NCBI GenBank assembly: GCA_002102555.1
Contig: MCFL01000159.1
Location: 1-55,618 of the forward strand
Reading direction: 5' to 3'
From: Catenaria anguillulae PL171
Taxonomy: Eukaryota > Blastocladiomycota > Blastocladiomycetes > Blastocladiales > Catenariaceae
DNA length: 55,618 nt
This document shows, piece after piece, positions 1-8,398 of the stretch. Below the pieces are notes generated by a model, which saw nothing but the letters and a program-made list of their open reading frames with translations, was not told the origin of the DNA and did not search any database. Numbering within the stretch: position 1 is the first letter of the stretch; every line of letters begins with the position of its first letter. The position numbers and the translations under genes were made by a program.

Positions 1-186
1 AAAAATTTTCAATAATGCATAACGTTCTACACTGGTTGACATCTGAGCAGCGTCCTCCATCCGCGTGTGCCGATCCGATTCTGTCTGCCGAAATTTGTCT
101 CGTCAGTGTCTTTACACTGTGTAATTTGCGAACATATTCTCAACGATGATTGCCATGACTTGCAATTAACATTAAAAACACTCACC

Positions 187-956
187 ATGGGGCAACGCAA
201 ACTCAAGGGCCAGCTCGTCGCCCGACCCAATCATCTTCACCAACCCGGCCGCCGCCGCCAACGTCTCGATCCGCTTCAACGAGTCCCTGCTGCGCCAGCT
301 CGAGGCCAACGCCAACTCTCAGTCTCCCCACCACCACAATGATACTGCCGACAACCATCAACACCAGCAACCCGTAACTCCCGCCGAGCCCGCCGCCGCC
401 GCCTCGGGCCCAACCCCGGCCCAGCTCGAGGCGCTCATCCAGGACGAGGTCAACCGACGTGTGGGCTGCGCAGCTCGAGCAATCCCAACTCACCCAGGGG
501 CGTGCGTGCCGACCACCGCGCGGATTTGGACTCGCAAACGGCGTTGCGGGAGGCCGACGACTTGTTGCACCGGTTGGGCAGGGTGTCCGCTGCCCACGCC
601 AGAGCCCAATTTGGAGTGCTTGGCGGCCCAGGAGCAATTGGCGGCGTGTTTCAAGTACGGTTTCGACGTCCTTGCTGTTTCTGGTAGATGATGAGAAACC
701 TGTCACGAGACCAACTGTGGTGTTGACTGGAAACCCTGCATGGACCACCTCTTTTTTTTTCAGGGCAAACCCGGGACGGTCGTTGGATTGCTGGCGAGAG
801 GTGGAGCAGTTCAAGGCTTCGCTGAAGAAGGTGCAGCGGGTACGTGCTTTCAGGTGCCACTTGCCAACCCGAGACGCATAATTGCTCAAAGTGAATGCAT
901 TCTTGTACTTGTACTTGTGTGTGTAGGAATTCATGGAAACCGCAAGTCTGCTCTGA
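187..956 (+). CDS. MIC19: MICOS subunit Mic19/CHCHD3-like, frame broken as written
   Basis: Inner-membrane MICOS subunit that helps form crista junctions. Exons 187-654, 764-839 and 927-956 are joined by introns with consistent phase. The start would read MGNANSR, an N-myristoylation-type start, followed by the DPIIFTNP segment and a basic/acidic coiled region. The CHCH end has ECLAAQEQLAAC (a CX9C pair), then SLDCWREVEQF and the last residues EFMETASLL. The fourth cysteine of a twin CX9C is replaced by serine, as fungal Mic19 can show. The frame changes four times in exon 1, each time explained by one surplus G in a G run (189-192, 463-465, 497-500, and 576-578 or 581-583). Everything after that is clean. 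Family assignment is firm. Whether the gene is functional depends on whether the extra G's are real; sequencing error near a contig end is my preferred reading. Confidence 0.8.
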
Positions 957-1726
957 ATCCAACATCTCGTCAATCTTGTGCTTCTCACCCGCTGCCTGCT
1001 CGACATTCCACGGCGATCGCATCATTATCATCCCAAGTAAATAATACAACACAATCAAGTTTCTTAGCTTTTCACACTGCTAGACTTGCGTCCCTGGTTC
1101 GTCAGGCCGCGTTAGCACAAATTCCCGTGCACTCTGGTACAGACAATGGCGAGCCATTCATTTCATCAGAGAGCGAGCACATACGGGGGAGATTGCTGCA
1201 TATGCCTGCACTGCACCATCACATGCGCACGGCCGAGATCGGTCCAGTCAGATACGCCCAGAACAGAAAATAGATGAAAAATTCAATGATGACCCCTGTC
1301 CGCACCGAATGGTTGGGCAATGGGCATCCCTTTTTTGTGTGAACGCGTTGAGTCGTGCTTTGTCGCGAGTCATCCCTGTGTGGAGGTGGGCTGAAGAGTA
1401 TACCTGCACATCCATGCTGTACGCCAGTAAGCAGGCGCCGCTTGAAGCCCTTGCCAGGCTCTGGTGAGTGAGATGCACCCACATTCCTCGTTGTGCACAA
1501 GGACACATGACTGAGCCAGGGCAACAATGTGGCTGTCATTGGCGTCTAGATCACACCAGCCGCGGTGGGGAAATCGGTTCCAGACCACACTCGTTGAACA
1601 CCATATTACCTGGCCGTGTGAGACAGATACTGTATGCACCTTGTACCCTGGGGATGAATGGTGCGAGTACGTATGCTTGTCCCTACCGACAAGGTTCAAG
1701 TCCCGCAAACCAGACTTCATCGAGGG
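957..1726. other. Intergenic stretch upstream of the wall-protein gene
   Basis: I see no supportable gene between the Mic19 stop and the TATA box at 1727. The short ORFs on both strands here have no recognisable family motif and look like chance reading frames. It presumably contains the 3' end of Mic19 and the promoter of the next gene. Confidence 0.5.
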
Positions 1727-1733
1727 TATAAAG
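1727..1733 (+). promoter_or_regulatory. TATA box of the secreted wall-protein gene
   Basis: TATAAAG lies 129 bases before the ATG at 1856, followed by a C/T-rich leader with several CATT and TCC tracts. Spacing suits a TATA-driven fungal promoter with a leader of about 100 bases. Seen directly; function is inferred. Confidence 0.55.
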
Positions 1734-1855
1734 TGCCGGCATCATCCCCTCAATCCAAGTGCCAAGTCCTTTCATCATCATCCTTCATTCCCAGAGCAGA
1801 GCAGGACTCATCATTCTCATTCATCTTGATCCTCCAAATCTTTCCTCCACTCACA

Positions 1856-2668
1856 ATGCGCCCCTCTACCATCCTTTCTTTGCTCGCCACCTCGCTCATC
1901 GCGTCCACGCTCGCGTCTGCTCTCCCTCAACCTCAAGACGAGCCCGCCGCTCCTCCCGCGCCCATCGACGACGACCAACCGCCCTCCGCGTCCGATGGGG
2001 CCGCCGTTATCGAACAACCTGCACCACCAGCACCAGCGCCAGAGCCCGAAACCGGCTCGACCGATGGCGCTCAAGGCAACGCCGGATCTGGCTACGTGGG
2101 CGGCGACCAAGCTGGCGGCGGGTCGTCATCGACCTCAGCACGTGCATCCACTACAAGTGCGGCCCGTGCGGGAACCACATCGTCGTCGGCATCGCGTGCA
2201 GCTACGTCCACGGGATCCGCTGCACGGACGACTTCGAGGGCTCAACAACTGCCATGCCCAACGTCATCGTCGGCCTCGCGCGCAACCGGCGCGTCGACGA
2301 CCGCCAGGGCAGGGACGTCTACTTCGGCGCGTGCAACCTCAACATCCTCCTCGCGTGCAGCTACGGCCCCGGCCACGGGCGTGTTTGAAGGCGGCCGGTC
2401 AACCACGTCTGCTGCAGCCACGCGCACGGCACCTGCATCGTCCACATCGTCGTCGGCGCGTGCAACCACAACGGCCAGGCCCGGTGGCACGTCTGTCGAT
2501 GGCGAAAACTTGGAGCAGCAGTCGGGTGACAGCAAGAAGGCAGAGGAGGAAAAGAAGAAGGCAGAGGCCGCAAAGCAGCAGCAGGAGAATGCGGCGGGCA
2601 AGGCACAGGGCGGAGCGAATGTTGCGCTTCTGGCTGCCGTCGGTGCTGGCCTGGTTGTATTTGCCTAA
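1856..2668 (+). CDS. Secreted Ser/Thr/Ala-rich protein, probably GPI-anchored to the cell wall
   Basis: Intronless, 270 aa. The N-terminus is a signal peptide (MRPSTILSLLATSLIASTLASA) with a likely cut after ASA. A Pro/Glu-rich segment follows (about 24-75), then a long Ser/Thr/Ala/Arg low-complexity stretch (about 90-215) of the sort heavily O-mannosylated in fungal wall proteins. A charged KKAEEEKKKAEAAKQQQ stretch comes next, and the chain ends in small residues and a hydrophobic tail (NVALLAAVGAGLVVFA), the layout of a GPI attachment signal. No enzymatic domain is visible. The ATG is the first in frame after the TATA box and the signal peptide starts exactly there. A structural or adhesive surface role is inferred only from composition. 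Confidence 0.75.
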   Translation: MRPSTILSLLATSLIASTLASALPQPQDEPAAPPAPIDDDQPPSASDGAAVIEQPAPPAPAPEPETGSTDGAQGNAGSGYVGGDQAGGGSSSTSARASTTSAARAGTTSSSASRAATSTGSAARTTSRAQQLPCPTSSSASRATGASTTARAGTSTSARATSTSSSRAATAPATGVFEGGRSTTSAAATRTAPASSTSSSARATTTARPGGTSVDGENLEQQSGDSKKAEEEKKKAEAAKQQQENAAGKAQGGANVALLAAVGAGLVVFA

Positions 2669-3070
2669 GGTGTTACCATCCCTTCACAAGATGTTTCTCT
2701 CAAGATAACAGAACGCGCATCCATGGCTGGTCCACGGGTGCCGGTGTGCTCTTTTGTCGTTCGGGCTTGGAAAAGCTTTTTGTATCTTTTGTACATATGT
2801 GTATCTAACATGTATCATATTTGCCTTTCTTTCACATGTTCAATTCATGTAAACTAAGTGTAATCGTGGGAATTGGCACACGACCTGGCTCATGAGCAAC
2901 AACAACATTGGCGGGCACATGTGTATTGAGTAAATCACATTCGCCCGAATGAAATGAGTACAGCAATACCATGGCGGCCGTCAATCAAGCGAAGAAAATA
3001 AAAGGGAAAACGTCCAAACGTCATCCTTGTCCACCGTCCTAGCCGAGCCCAGACCCAGACCACTCACGCT
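2669..3070. other. Convergent intergenic spacer
   Basis: About 400 bases between two convergent genes. It holds AT-rich stretches around 2770-2870 likely to be 3' UTR. No further gene is seen. Confidence 0.5.
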
Positions 3071-4312
3071 TCAATACTTGATAAACCTGGGCGACCGCAA
3101 ATGACTCAACACATAATCCTCAAACGCCTCAATCGTCATGGCCCACCGGCCGCCCTGCTTGCGTACCCCTTCACGGAACTGCCCGCTCGCATCGCACCCG
3201 TACTTGCGCGCGTGCGCCGAAGCGGCCTTGTTTGGGTCCTTGAGTGATGGGGAAAACACGCCGGCCAGCGGACCTGCCAGGAAATACGTTCGGCCGTCGA
3301 CACAAAACTTCTCGGGCTCTTTGCCGGTGAGTTCGGTCACGGCAGTAATGAGGCGTTCAGATTTGAGTTCGTTTGGGTTGGCAGGTTTCTCGGTGGATGT
3401 GTCGTCCGTGTCGGTATCAGTGGCTGAGGCAGTGGGGTGGTTTTGGTCCGCAGTGGGCACAGAGTCAACGGTGGAGGATGTGGACAGTTGTGACGCCAAT
3501 GGGTCCCAGCCGCCGGTGCTTGGATGGCCCCAAGATGAGATGTCGGTTCGAGAGGCGGCCAGGGCAGGTAGGCCTGACTGGTCCATGCGGATGGGCTTGA
3601 CCGCTGGCAAGGAAGACGATGCCATGGCCGACGGCCGGAAGGATTCAAAGGCTGCACGGGCAGCAGTTTGGGATGTTGATTGATGCTGGGCAACCACGGA
3701 CGGTGTCGACGGCGAGGAGGCGGTGCCAATCGTGTCCCGCATGTGACGTGAATGCGACAGGAACGGGTCGTGGGCGTGCTCTTGCTTGATTGGTTGGGAT
3801 GGACCTTGACAACGGTACTCGGACCCTATTGGTTTCTGCTGTTGATGCTGATGCTGATGCTGCTGCGGCTCATCTGTATACCGGCCCGCACCTGCCATCA
3901 GCAAGGCCGCCGCCGAAGGATGCACCTCGTGATCGTGCGGGACAGCCACCGAGGGCTCGGGTGTGGCTGCCGACTGGACAAGCTGTGCCTTGTACTCGGT
4001 CATTTCTTTGTCGAACTCGGCAATTTGCTCTGTCAGAAACCGCAGCTCCACCTTGATGGTGCGTCCCTTTTCTGCTGCCCGCTCCGTCTTCTTCTTTGCT
4101 TCTTCGACCGCTCGCTCGGCTTCGACTTGCGCTGCGCGGGCTTGGTTTTCGTCGGCTTCCACGGCCGCGAGCTCGGTGCGAAGGGACCATAGCCGCGATT
4201 CGAGGCGGATGCGGTTGAGGATGGTGTCCTGGAGCTCGAGCAGGGCCAGGGTTTGGTCGATTGCGGGCATTGGGGGCATTGCGGACATTGCAGGCGAGCT
4301 GGAATAGTGCAT
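3071..4312 (-). CDS. Coiled-coil protein with the shared C-terminal domain (family member A)
   Basis: Intronless, 413 aa, not recognised as any named family. Residues about 20-115 form a long charged helix (alternating E/K/R/A, many heptad leucines) predicted to be a coiled coil. Residues about 125-310 are Gln/His/Ser/Pro-rich and probably disordered, with a HQHQHQQQ tract. The last ~95 residues are an ordered module with LITAVTEL, DGRTYFLAGPLAGVFSP, HARKYG, GVRKQG and EAFEDYVLSHL, closely matched by the divergent neighbour starting at 4882. ATG at 4312 is the first in frame. The coiled coil suggests a dimer, and the disordered linker plus compact end resembles a transcription regulator, but that is inference. 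Confidence 0.8.
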   Translation of the reverse strand: MHYSSSPAMSAMPPMPAIDQTLALLELQDTILNRIRLESRLWSLRTELAAVEADENQARAAQVEAERAVEEAKKKTERAAEKGRTIKVELRFLTEQIAEFDKEMTEYKAQLVQSAATPEPSVAVPHDHEVHPSAAALLMAGAGRYTDEPQQHQHQHQQQKPIGSEYRCQGPSQPIKQEHAHDPFLSHSRHMRDTIGTASSPSTPSVVAQHQSTSQTAARAAFESFRPSAMASSSLPAVKPIRMDQSGLPALAASRTDISSWGHPSTGGWDPLASQLSTSSTVDSVPTADQNHPTASATDTDTDDTSTEKPANPNELKSERLITAVTELTGKEPEKFCVDGRTYFLAGPLAGVFSPSLKDPNKAASAHARKYGCDASGQFREGVRKQGGRWAMTIEAFEDYVLSHLRSPRFIKY

Positions 4313-4881
4313 GGTGGCAGACGGGATGGGGATGGGCCGAAAAAGGTCAAGATGGAACGGTAGTAGGCGGGTGCGCTGCGGCGGTTATGAAGAAGTGCAT
4401 TGAGCTCATGTGGAGCAATACCATCCAAGGTGACTCATGCTCGGGCAGCGGTATATGTCGTATGATGGACACTTGGACATTATTGTGCATTGTGTTCACG
4501 TGAACAGGTGGACACCATGTCCAATTGTGTCCAAGTGTGTCCAACTCGTGTCCATTTCACATCTGACACTGACCATGGCCCATGGACGCAGCCGTTGTCC
4601 AACGAGTGGCGCCAGCCTACTGTCCACAGTACGGTGTCGCTGTCGACAACACGTGTCCACGGAAAACGAAAAGGGAACCTTCCTTGTCGGACTGCCCACA
4701 AGAACATATAAGAAGCCCATCATTCCCTGGCAAGACTTTCAAGGTTGCACACTTGAGCTCTCTTGCCTTCATTCCCCGCACTCATACAGGCACCAGCACT
4801 CCTGCCTCTCTCGTGCATAGTCCCGCTCCACGTCACTCGTACTCCAAGTCTCCAACCTTCAATTCCAACACGAACAGTATC
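4313..4881. promoter_or_regulatory. Shared divergent promoter rich in TGTCCA/TGGACA hexamers
   Basis: This 569-base region separates two divergently transcribed paralogues. Ten copies of TGTCCA or its complement lie at 4466, 4474, 4509, 4518, 4528, 4538, 4549, 4596, 4621 and 4654. Random sequence would give about one per 2 kb counting both strands. A perfect 14-bp palindrome at 4493-4506 (TGTTCACGTGAACA) has a CACGTG E-box core. A TATA-like ATATAAG begins at 4706, 176 bases before the plus-strand ATG. The arrangement suggests a cluster of transcription-factor sites serving one or both genes. Confidence 0.7.
4493..4506. promoter_or_regulatory. 14-bp perfect palindrome with CACGTG core
   Basis: TGTTCACGTGAACA reads the same on both strands and sits in the middle of the hexamer cluster. 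CACGTG is the classic site for bHLH factors (Pho4/Cbf1/USF types). Occupancy is not shown by sequence. Confidence 0.5.
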
Positions 4882-6003
4882 ATGACCCAATACCGTCCCC
4901 AAGTGCAACCGACCAAGCGGTCAGTCTTTGGCTACTTTGCCCAAATCTACGACATTGCCACCAAGCTCGACTCTGTCAAGACCAAGCTACTCGACATGGA
5001 CGAGAATAAGCAACTTGTCAACACAATCATGGACGCTGCTTTCGACAAAATGGTCAAGGACTTGCCCCATCTCGACGAGCTCGATTTCGACCAAGACCAA
5101 GGCCTTGCGTTGACCGGCGAGTCCACCATGCCTATTGCCCTCCTCGCGCACGGTACCCTTGCTCGCATTCGCAGCGGAGCTATGGTCATGGACAAGTTCA
5201 ACAAGGTCGACTCGTTCTTTCATCTCATGGCCGTGTTTGTCCTTTCGGTTTGGAGGATGAACGGAACGCCAATCGCTTCAACTGCGTCGGCCATCTCTCG
5301 CTCTACCGTCCGTGAGGTTCTTCATCAACTGTCGGCCACCGAAGTCGTTCCACCGCCCAAGAGTCATCACCAAGTTGGCCGCACTGCCTCGGATCAAGCT
5401 GGCGGTGCAGTGCTAAATGGCCAGTACAACGGATATCCGCGAGTTCTCAAATCGATGGATCCAACCTCCGCGTCGTCGTCTGGCGTGCAGCCGCAAAACG
5501 TCACCTCGACTCTGCAGGCGCCAACGCCTGTTCCGACGGCGTTGACCGGCCAAGTTGCTGCTCCGAGCCCGTCGCCTTCAATTCAACCCGCTTCTGTCCC
5601 GCCCACTCAGCACACCAACCAAGCCTCTGTCGCGACCGGGTCGAACACAGCCAATGCAGCTCCCACGCAAGCGGCAGCTTCGATGTCTGACTTATCATGG
5701 GAGGATCGTTCACAACGCTTGATTACGAAACTTGGGCTCACGACATTCAACTACCTCACTTACGAAAACCGAACATACTTCTATATTACCACGCTCGCCA
5801 AATATTTTGCGCCGACAATCAAAGGACCCGCGGCAGCGGCCAACAAGCATGCGCGGATGTATGGAGTCACGAGGGACAAGAATGGTAACAATAAACCCCA
5901 GGATGGGGTTAGGAAGCAAGGGAGCAGTTGGATCATGACGCTCGAAGCGTTTAAGGATTATGTGTTGGCCCATTTTAGTGAACCAGCCCGCATTTCGTTT
6001 TGA
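4882..6003 (+). CDS. Protein with the shared C-terminal domain (family member B)
   Basis: Intronless, 373 aa, no named family recognised. The N-terminal ~145 residues are helix-rich and unlike member A (SVFGYFAQIYDIATKLDSVK; a hydrophobic patch FFHLMAVFVLSVW). Residues about 170-270 are Ser/Pro/Thr/Gln-rich linker. The last ~95 residues repeat the module of member A: LITKLGL, ENRTYFYITTLAKYFAP, KHARMYG, GVRKQG, EAFKDYVLAHF. I chose the ATG at 4882, the first after the TATA-like site and leader; the frame stays open upstream to 4582 but that part runs through promoter-like repeats. Divergent orientation with member A and matching ends point to duplication with new N-termini. Confidence 0.8.
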   Translation: MTQYRPQVQPTKRSVFGYFAQIYDIATKLDSVKTKLLDMDENKQLVNTIMDAAFDKMVKDLPHLDELDFDQDQGLALTGESTMPIALLAHGTLARIRSGAMVMDKFNKVDSFFHLMAVFVLSVWRMNGTPIASTASAISRSTVREVLHQLSATEVVPPPKSHHQVGRTASDQAGGAVLNGQYNGYPRVLKSMDPTSASSSGVQPQNVTSTLQAPTPVPTALTGQVAAPSPSPSIQPASVPPTQHTNQASVATGSNTANAAPTQAAASMSDLSWEDRSQRLITKLGLTTFNYLTYENRTYFYITTLAKYFAPTIKGPAAAANKHARMYGVTRDKNGNNKPQDGVRKQGSSWIMTLEAFKDYVLAHFSEPARISF

Positions 6004-6230
6004 TTGCTTGATTGGCGGATATTTGTGTGCATACCTTGTCGACTCCCATGTTCCATGTCCCTTGTTGAGGAGTTGGTTTTTGATTGTGTTGTGTTGCTGG
6101 CTATTGAGCTCGATTTCATGTTTACTTTATGATTATGGAACAAACAGCCCAGGAATGAATTCAAAATAATTGGAATTGGAACCATTGAAAGAACTACCTA
6201 TAGAAAAACAGCGAGAGAATCCCGGACATC

Positions 6231-8165
6231 TTACTTTTGAAGGTACAGAGCAATTCGCACCTTCGACCGTTCGCTAAGCTTAATCTCTTTAGCATGACTA
6301 TGAAGCCATTCAAGGCCCGCATCATTGCGGTTCGCAACGAGTCCAGCAACCATGTGCTCATCAACAACGTCCCACAGCACGCCACACTGCGGATTCGCTA
6401 GGAACCAGTCAAGTACACCCACCCTTCCGCGCGACAGGGCCAGTTGCAATGAGCTTTCCGACACACCCCATGATTCTGGCCACTTCAGTCCATTGTTTTC
6501 CCACCATTCCAACACCTTGACATGTCCTTGATCGGCTGCTGCTTCAAGGGCCACAGCAATAATGTCCTCTCGAGCCATCTGGATGTAGCGCTCGGCTTCA
6601 AAGAGCGTCAAAATCGGAAGCGATCCACTTTCGCATGCTTGGATGACAATCTCATGGCCGTGAAAGACAGACGGCCGCGTGGTGTTGTTGGTGAGCAGCC
6701 ATGCCATCACGGCAACATGACCTTTTTCAATTGCCACATTCGCTGCTTCAAAAAACAAGTGCCGGCGATGGGCATTGTCGGAAAAGAGGACGTCATTGAG
6801 ATGCGTCATGAGCCACTGGATAGCCGACACTTGACCGACTTCGGCAGCTGCAACAATTGGATGGATAGCCCACTTGTTTCGCGACGGTGAGAGCTTTTGC
6901 AGACTGTCACGATAATGGTCGAGCACGTTGATGTGGCCAAATCGAGCTGCAACGATGCATACGTCCCGTAGTTGCTTGGGAGGAACGACCATTGGCACAA
7001 TGGTTTGCATCAACTTCAGCCGACCAAATGAAGCCAGAGTCGCCGGATCGCAATGCTGCAACCGCATCGGGACAAGGTCCTTGCCTTTGTCACTTGCAGC
7101 ACCCACATCCAAGCCAGACAAGTACCGGTACTCGCCGCACTCGGACCAGAATCGCACCACGCTCTTGTGTCCTGCGTTGAGGGCTGCGAGCTGAGCTTGA
7201 GGCGTAAACTTGAGCGGCAAACCAGACCGCGACCACCAGTCAAGCACATCAATGTGGCCGTTGGCGCTTGCATCGTCCATGGCCGCAACGGTGTACTGCT
7301 CGCTCTTGATTCCGTAATGCATTTGCCACCATTTGAGAACATCCACATGTCCGTTTGCACTGGCACCGTCAATCAACACATGCTCCATTGAGACAACCGG
7401 GATGTACTCGATCCCACACCGCTTGGCCCAATCCAAAACATATACCTGACCGTGCATACACGCGCACCTCCACGATGTCGGCGACCAAGTGACAAAATGC
7501 TCCTGTCGAAAGTAATCGAGCATACCTACCTTGCCATGCTCGATTGCAGCGTCCAAAACTGGGCCACGATTGATGTTATCCAGTCTGCCCCAAGTCTCAA
7601 ACTGCGAGCACCACAATTCAAATGTTTCCGGGCACCCACTAGCGGCGCTACAAATCAGGATTTCCTCGCGCTGCTTCGCAAACTTGTCTTGATTCAACCA
7701 GTCCAATTGTATCTTGCACAGAAGCCACACCTGCGCGGCCTTGGTCAACGCCATTACAAACCGCACGCGCGCCGTTTCATGGCGGCGATGGTCGAGTCGG
7801 GCATACAGCCCGTGAATGAGCGACTCAACTAGCTCATAAGGCGTCGACTCGGTTATGAGGCGATCAATGCGCAACCAATTGACGGGCCAGTTCGAGTCAT
7901 GAGTGTTGGCGGCAACGAGCAGCGTGTGAAAGGCAAGTGGGACCACGTTGCGAGGGAGGACAAAAAGTAAATCGGGCGATGCGATGGGAGAGTATGGGTT
8001 GACGATGGGCGCAAGGGCAAGGACGAGTTCGACAAGGGTCGTCGGCAAGATCGGTGGGCGAGGGGCGGAGGCGCTCGAGTGAGGTGGATTCATGGGTATT
8101 TGTGTCTGCATGGAGTATTGCATTGAGTGGTTTGCATACTTGAGGTTCCATAAAGGAATCGTCAT
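6231..8165 (-). CDS. Ankyrin-like repeat protein (GHVxVLxWW type)
   Basis: Intronless, 644 aa. From about residue 190 on there are many ~30-residue repeats built on GHV(D/A)VL(K/D)WW, for example ANGHVDVLKWW, ANGHIDVLDWW, AGHKSVVRFW, KGHVAVMAWL and QGHVKVLEWW. These are degenerate ankyrin repeats in which a tryptophan pair replaces the usual second-helix residues. The N-terminal ~100 residues carry LPTTLVELVLALAPIVNPYS, an F-box-like helical lead-in, though not a confident F-box. The chosen ATG (8165) is the first true ATG of the plausible protein; the open frame further upstream to 8387 is cysteine-rich, unlike the rest, and probably leader. Likely a protein-protein scaffold; partners unknown. 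Confidence 0.75.
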   Translation of the reverse strand: MTIPLWNLKYANHSMQYSMQTQIPMNPPHSSASAPRPPILPTTLVELVLALAPIVNPYSPIASPDLLFVLPRNVVPLAFHTLLVAANTHDSNWPVNWLRIDRLITESTPYELVESLIHGLYARLDHRRHETARVRFVMALTKAAQVWLLCKIQLDWLNQDKFAKQREEILICSAASGCPETFELWCSQFETWGRLDNINRGPVLDAAIEHGKVGMLDYFRQEHFVTWSPTSWRCACMHGQVYVLDWAKRCGIEYIPVVSMEHVLIDGASANGHVDVLKWWQMHYGIKSEQYTVAAMDDASANGHIDVLDWWSRSGLPLKFTPQAQLAALNAGHKSVVRFWSECGEYRYLSGLDVGAASDKGKDLVPMRLQHCDPATLASFGRLKLMQTIVPMVVPPKQLRDVCIVAARFGHINVLDHYRDSLQKLSPSRNKWAIHPIVAAAEVGQVSAIQWLMTHLNDVLFSDNAHRRHLFFEAANVAIEKGHVAVMAWLLTNNTTRPSVFHGHEIVIQACESGSLPILTLFEAERYIQMAREDIIAVALEAAADQGHVKVLEWWENNGLKWPESWGVSESSLQLALSRGRVGVLDWFLANPQCGVLWDVVDEHMVAGLVANRNDAGLEWLHSHAKEIKLSERSKVRIALYLQK

Positions 8166-8398
8166 CGTGCTACTTATTATCGTTTTTCCGTTAACGTTGT
8201 TTCGATCTTGACAGGTCTCCCGCGGCGGAAGGCCCCTACTATAATACACAGGACGAACAACCGAGCACGGACATTTCTGGAACAGCAGCGGGAGAGCACA
8301 TGGTGGAGGTCGACAAGGGACAAGTGATGTACATTCACAACTACAGGATCTATGAAACCAAAAAAATGAACGGATGGGCAACGACACAACTGATCAAC

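Noticed and set aside
203-1006. 267-codon minus-strand open frame opposite Mic19
   Set aside because: It runs antisense through Mic19 exons and introns and has no domain; the sense strand has clear family motifs.
1693-1703. GGTTCAAGTCC, a perfect tRNA B-box-like string
   Set aside because: The flanks do not form a T-stem (only two of five pairs) and no A-box or cloverleaf lies upstream; no tRNA is called.
1995-2708. 237-codon plus-strand frame overlapping the wall-protein gene
   Set aside because: Arg/His/Pro-rich shadow frame of GC-rich repeats; the other frame has signal peptide and GPI signal.
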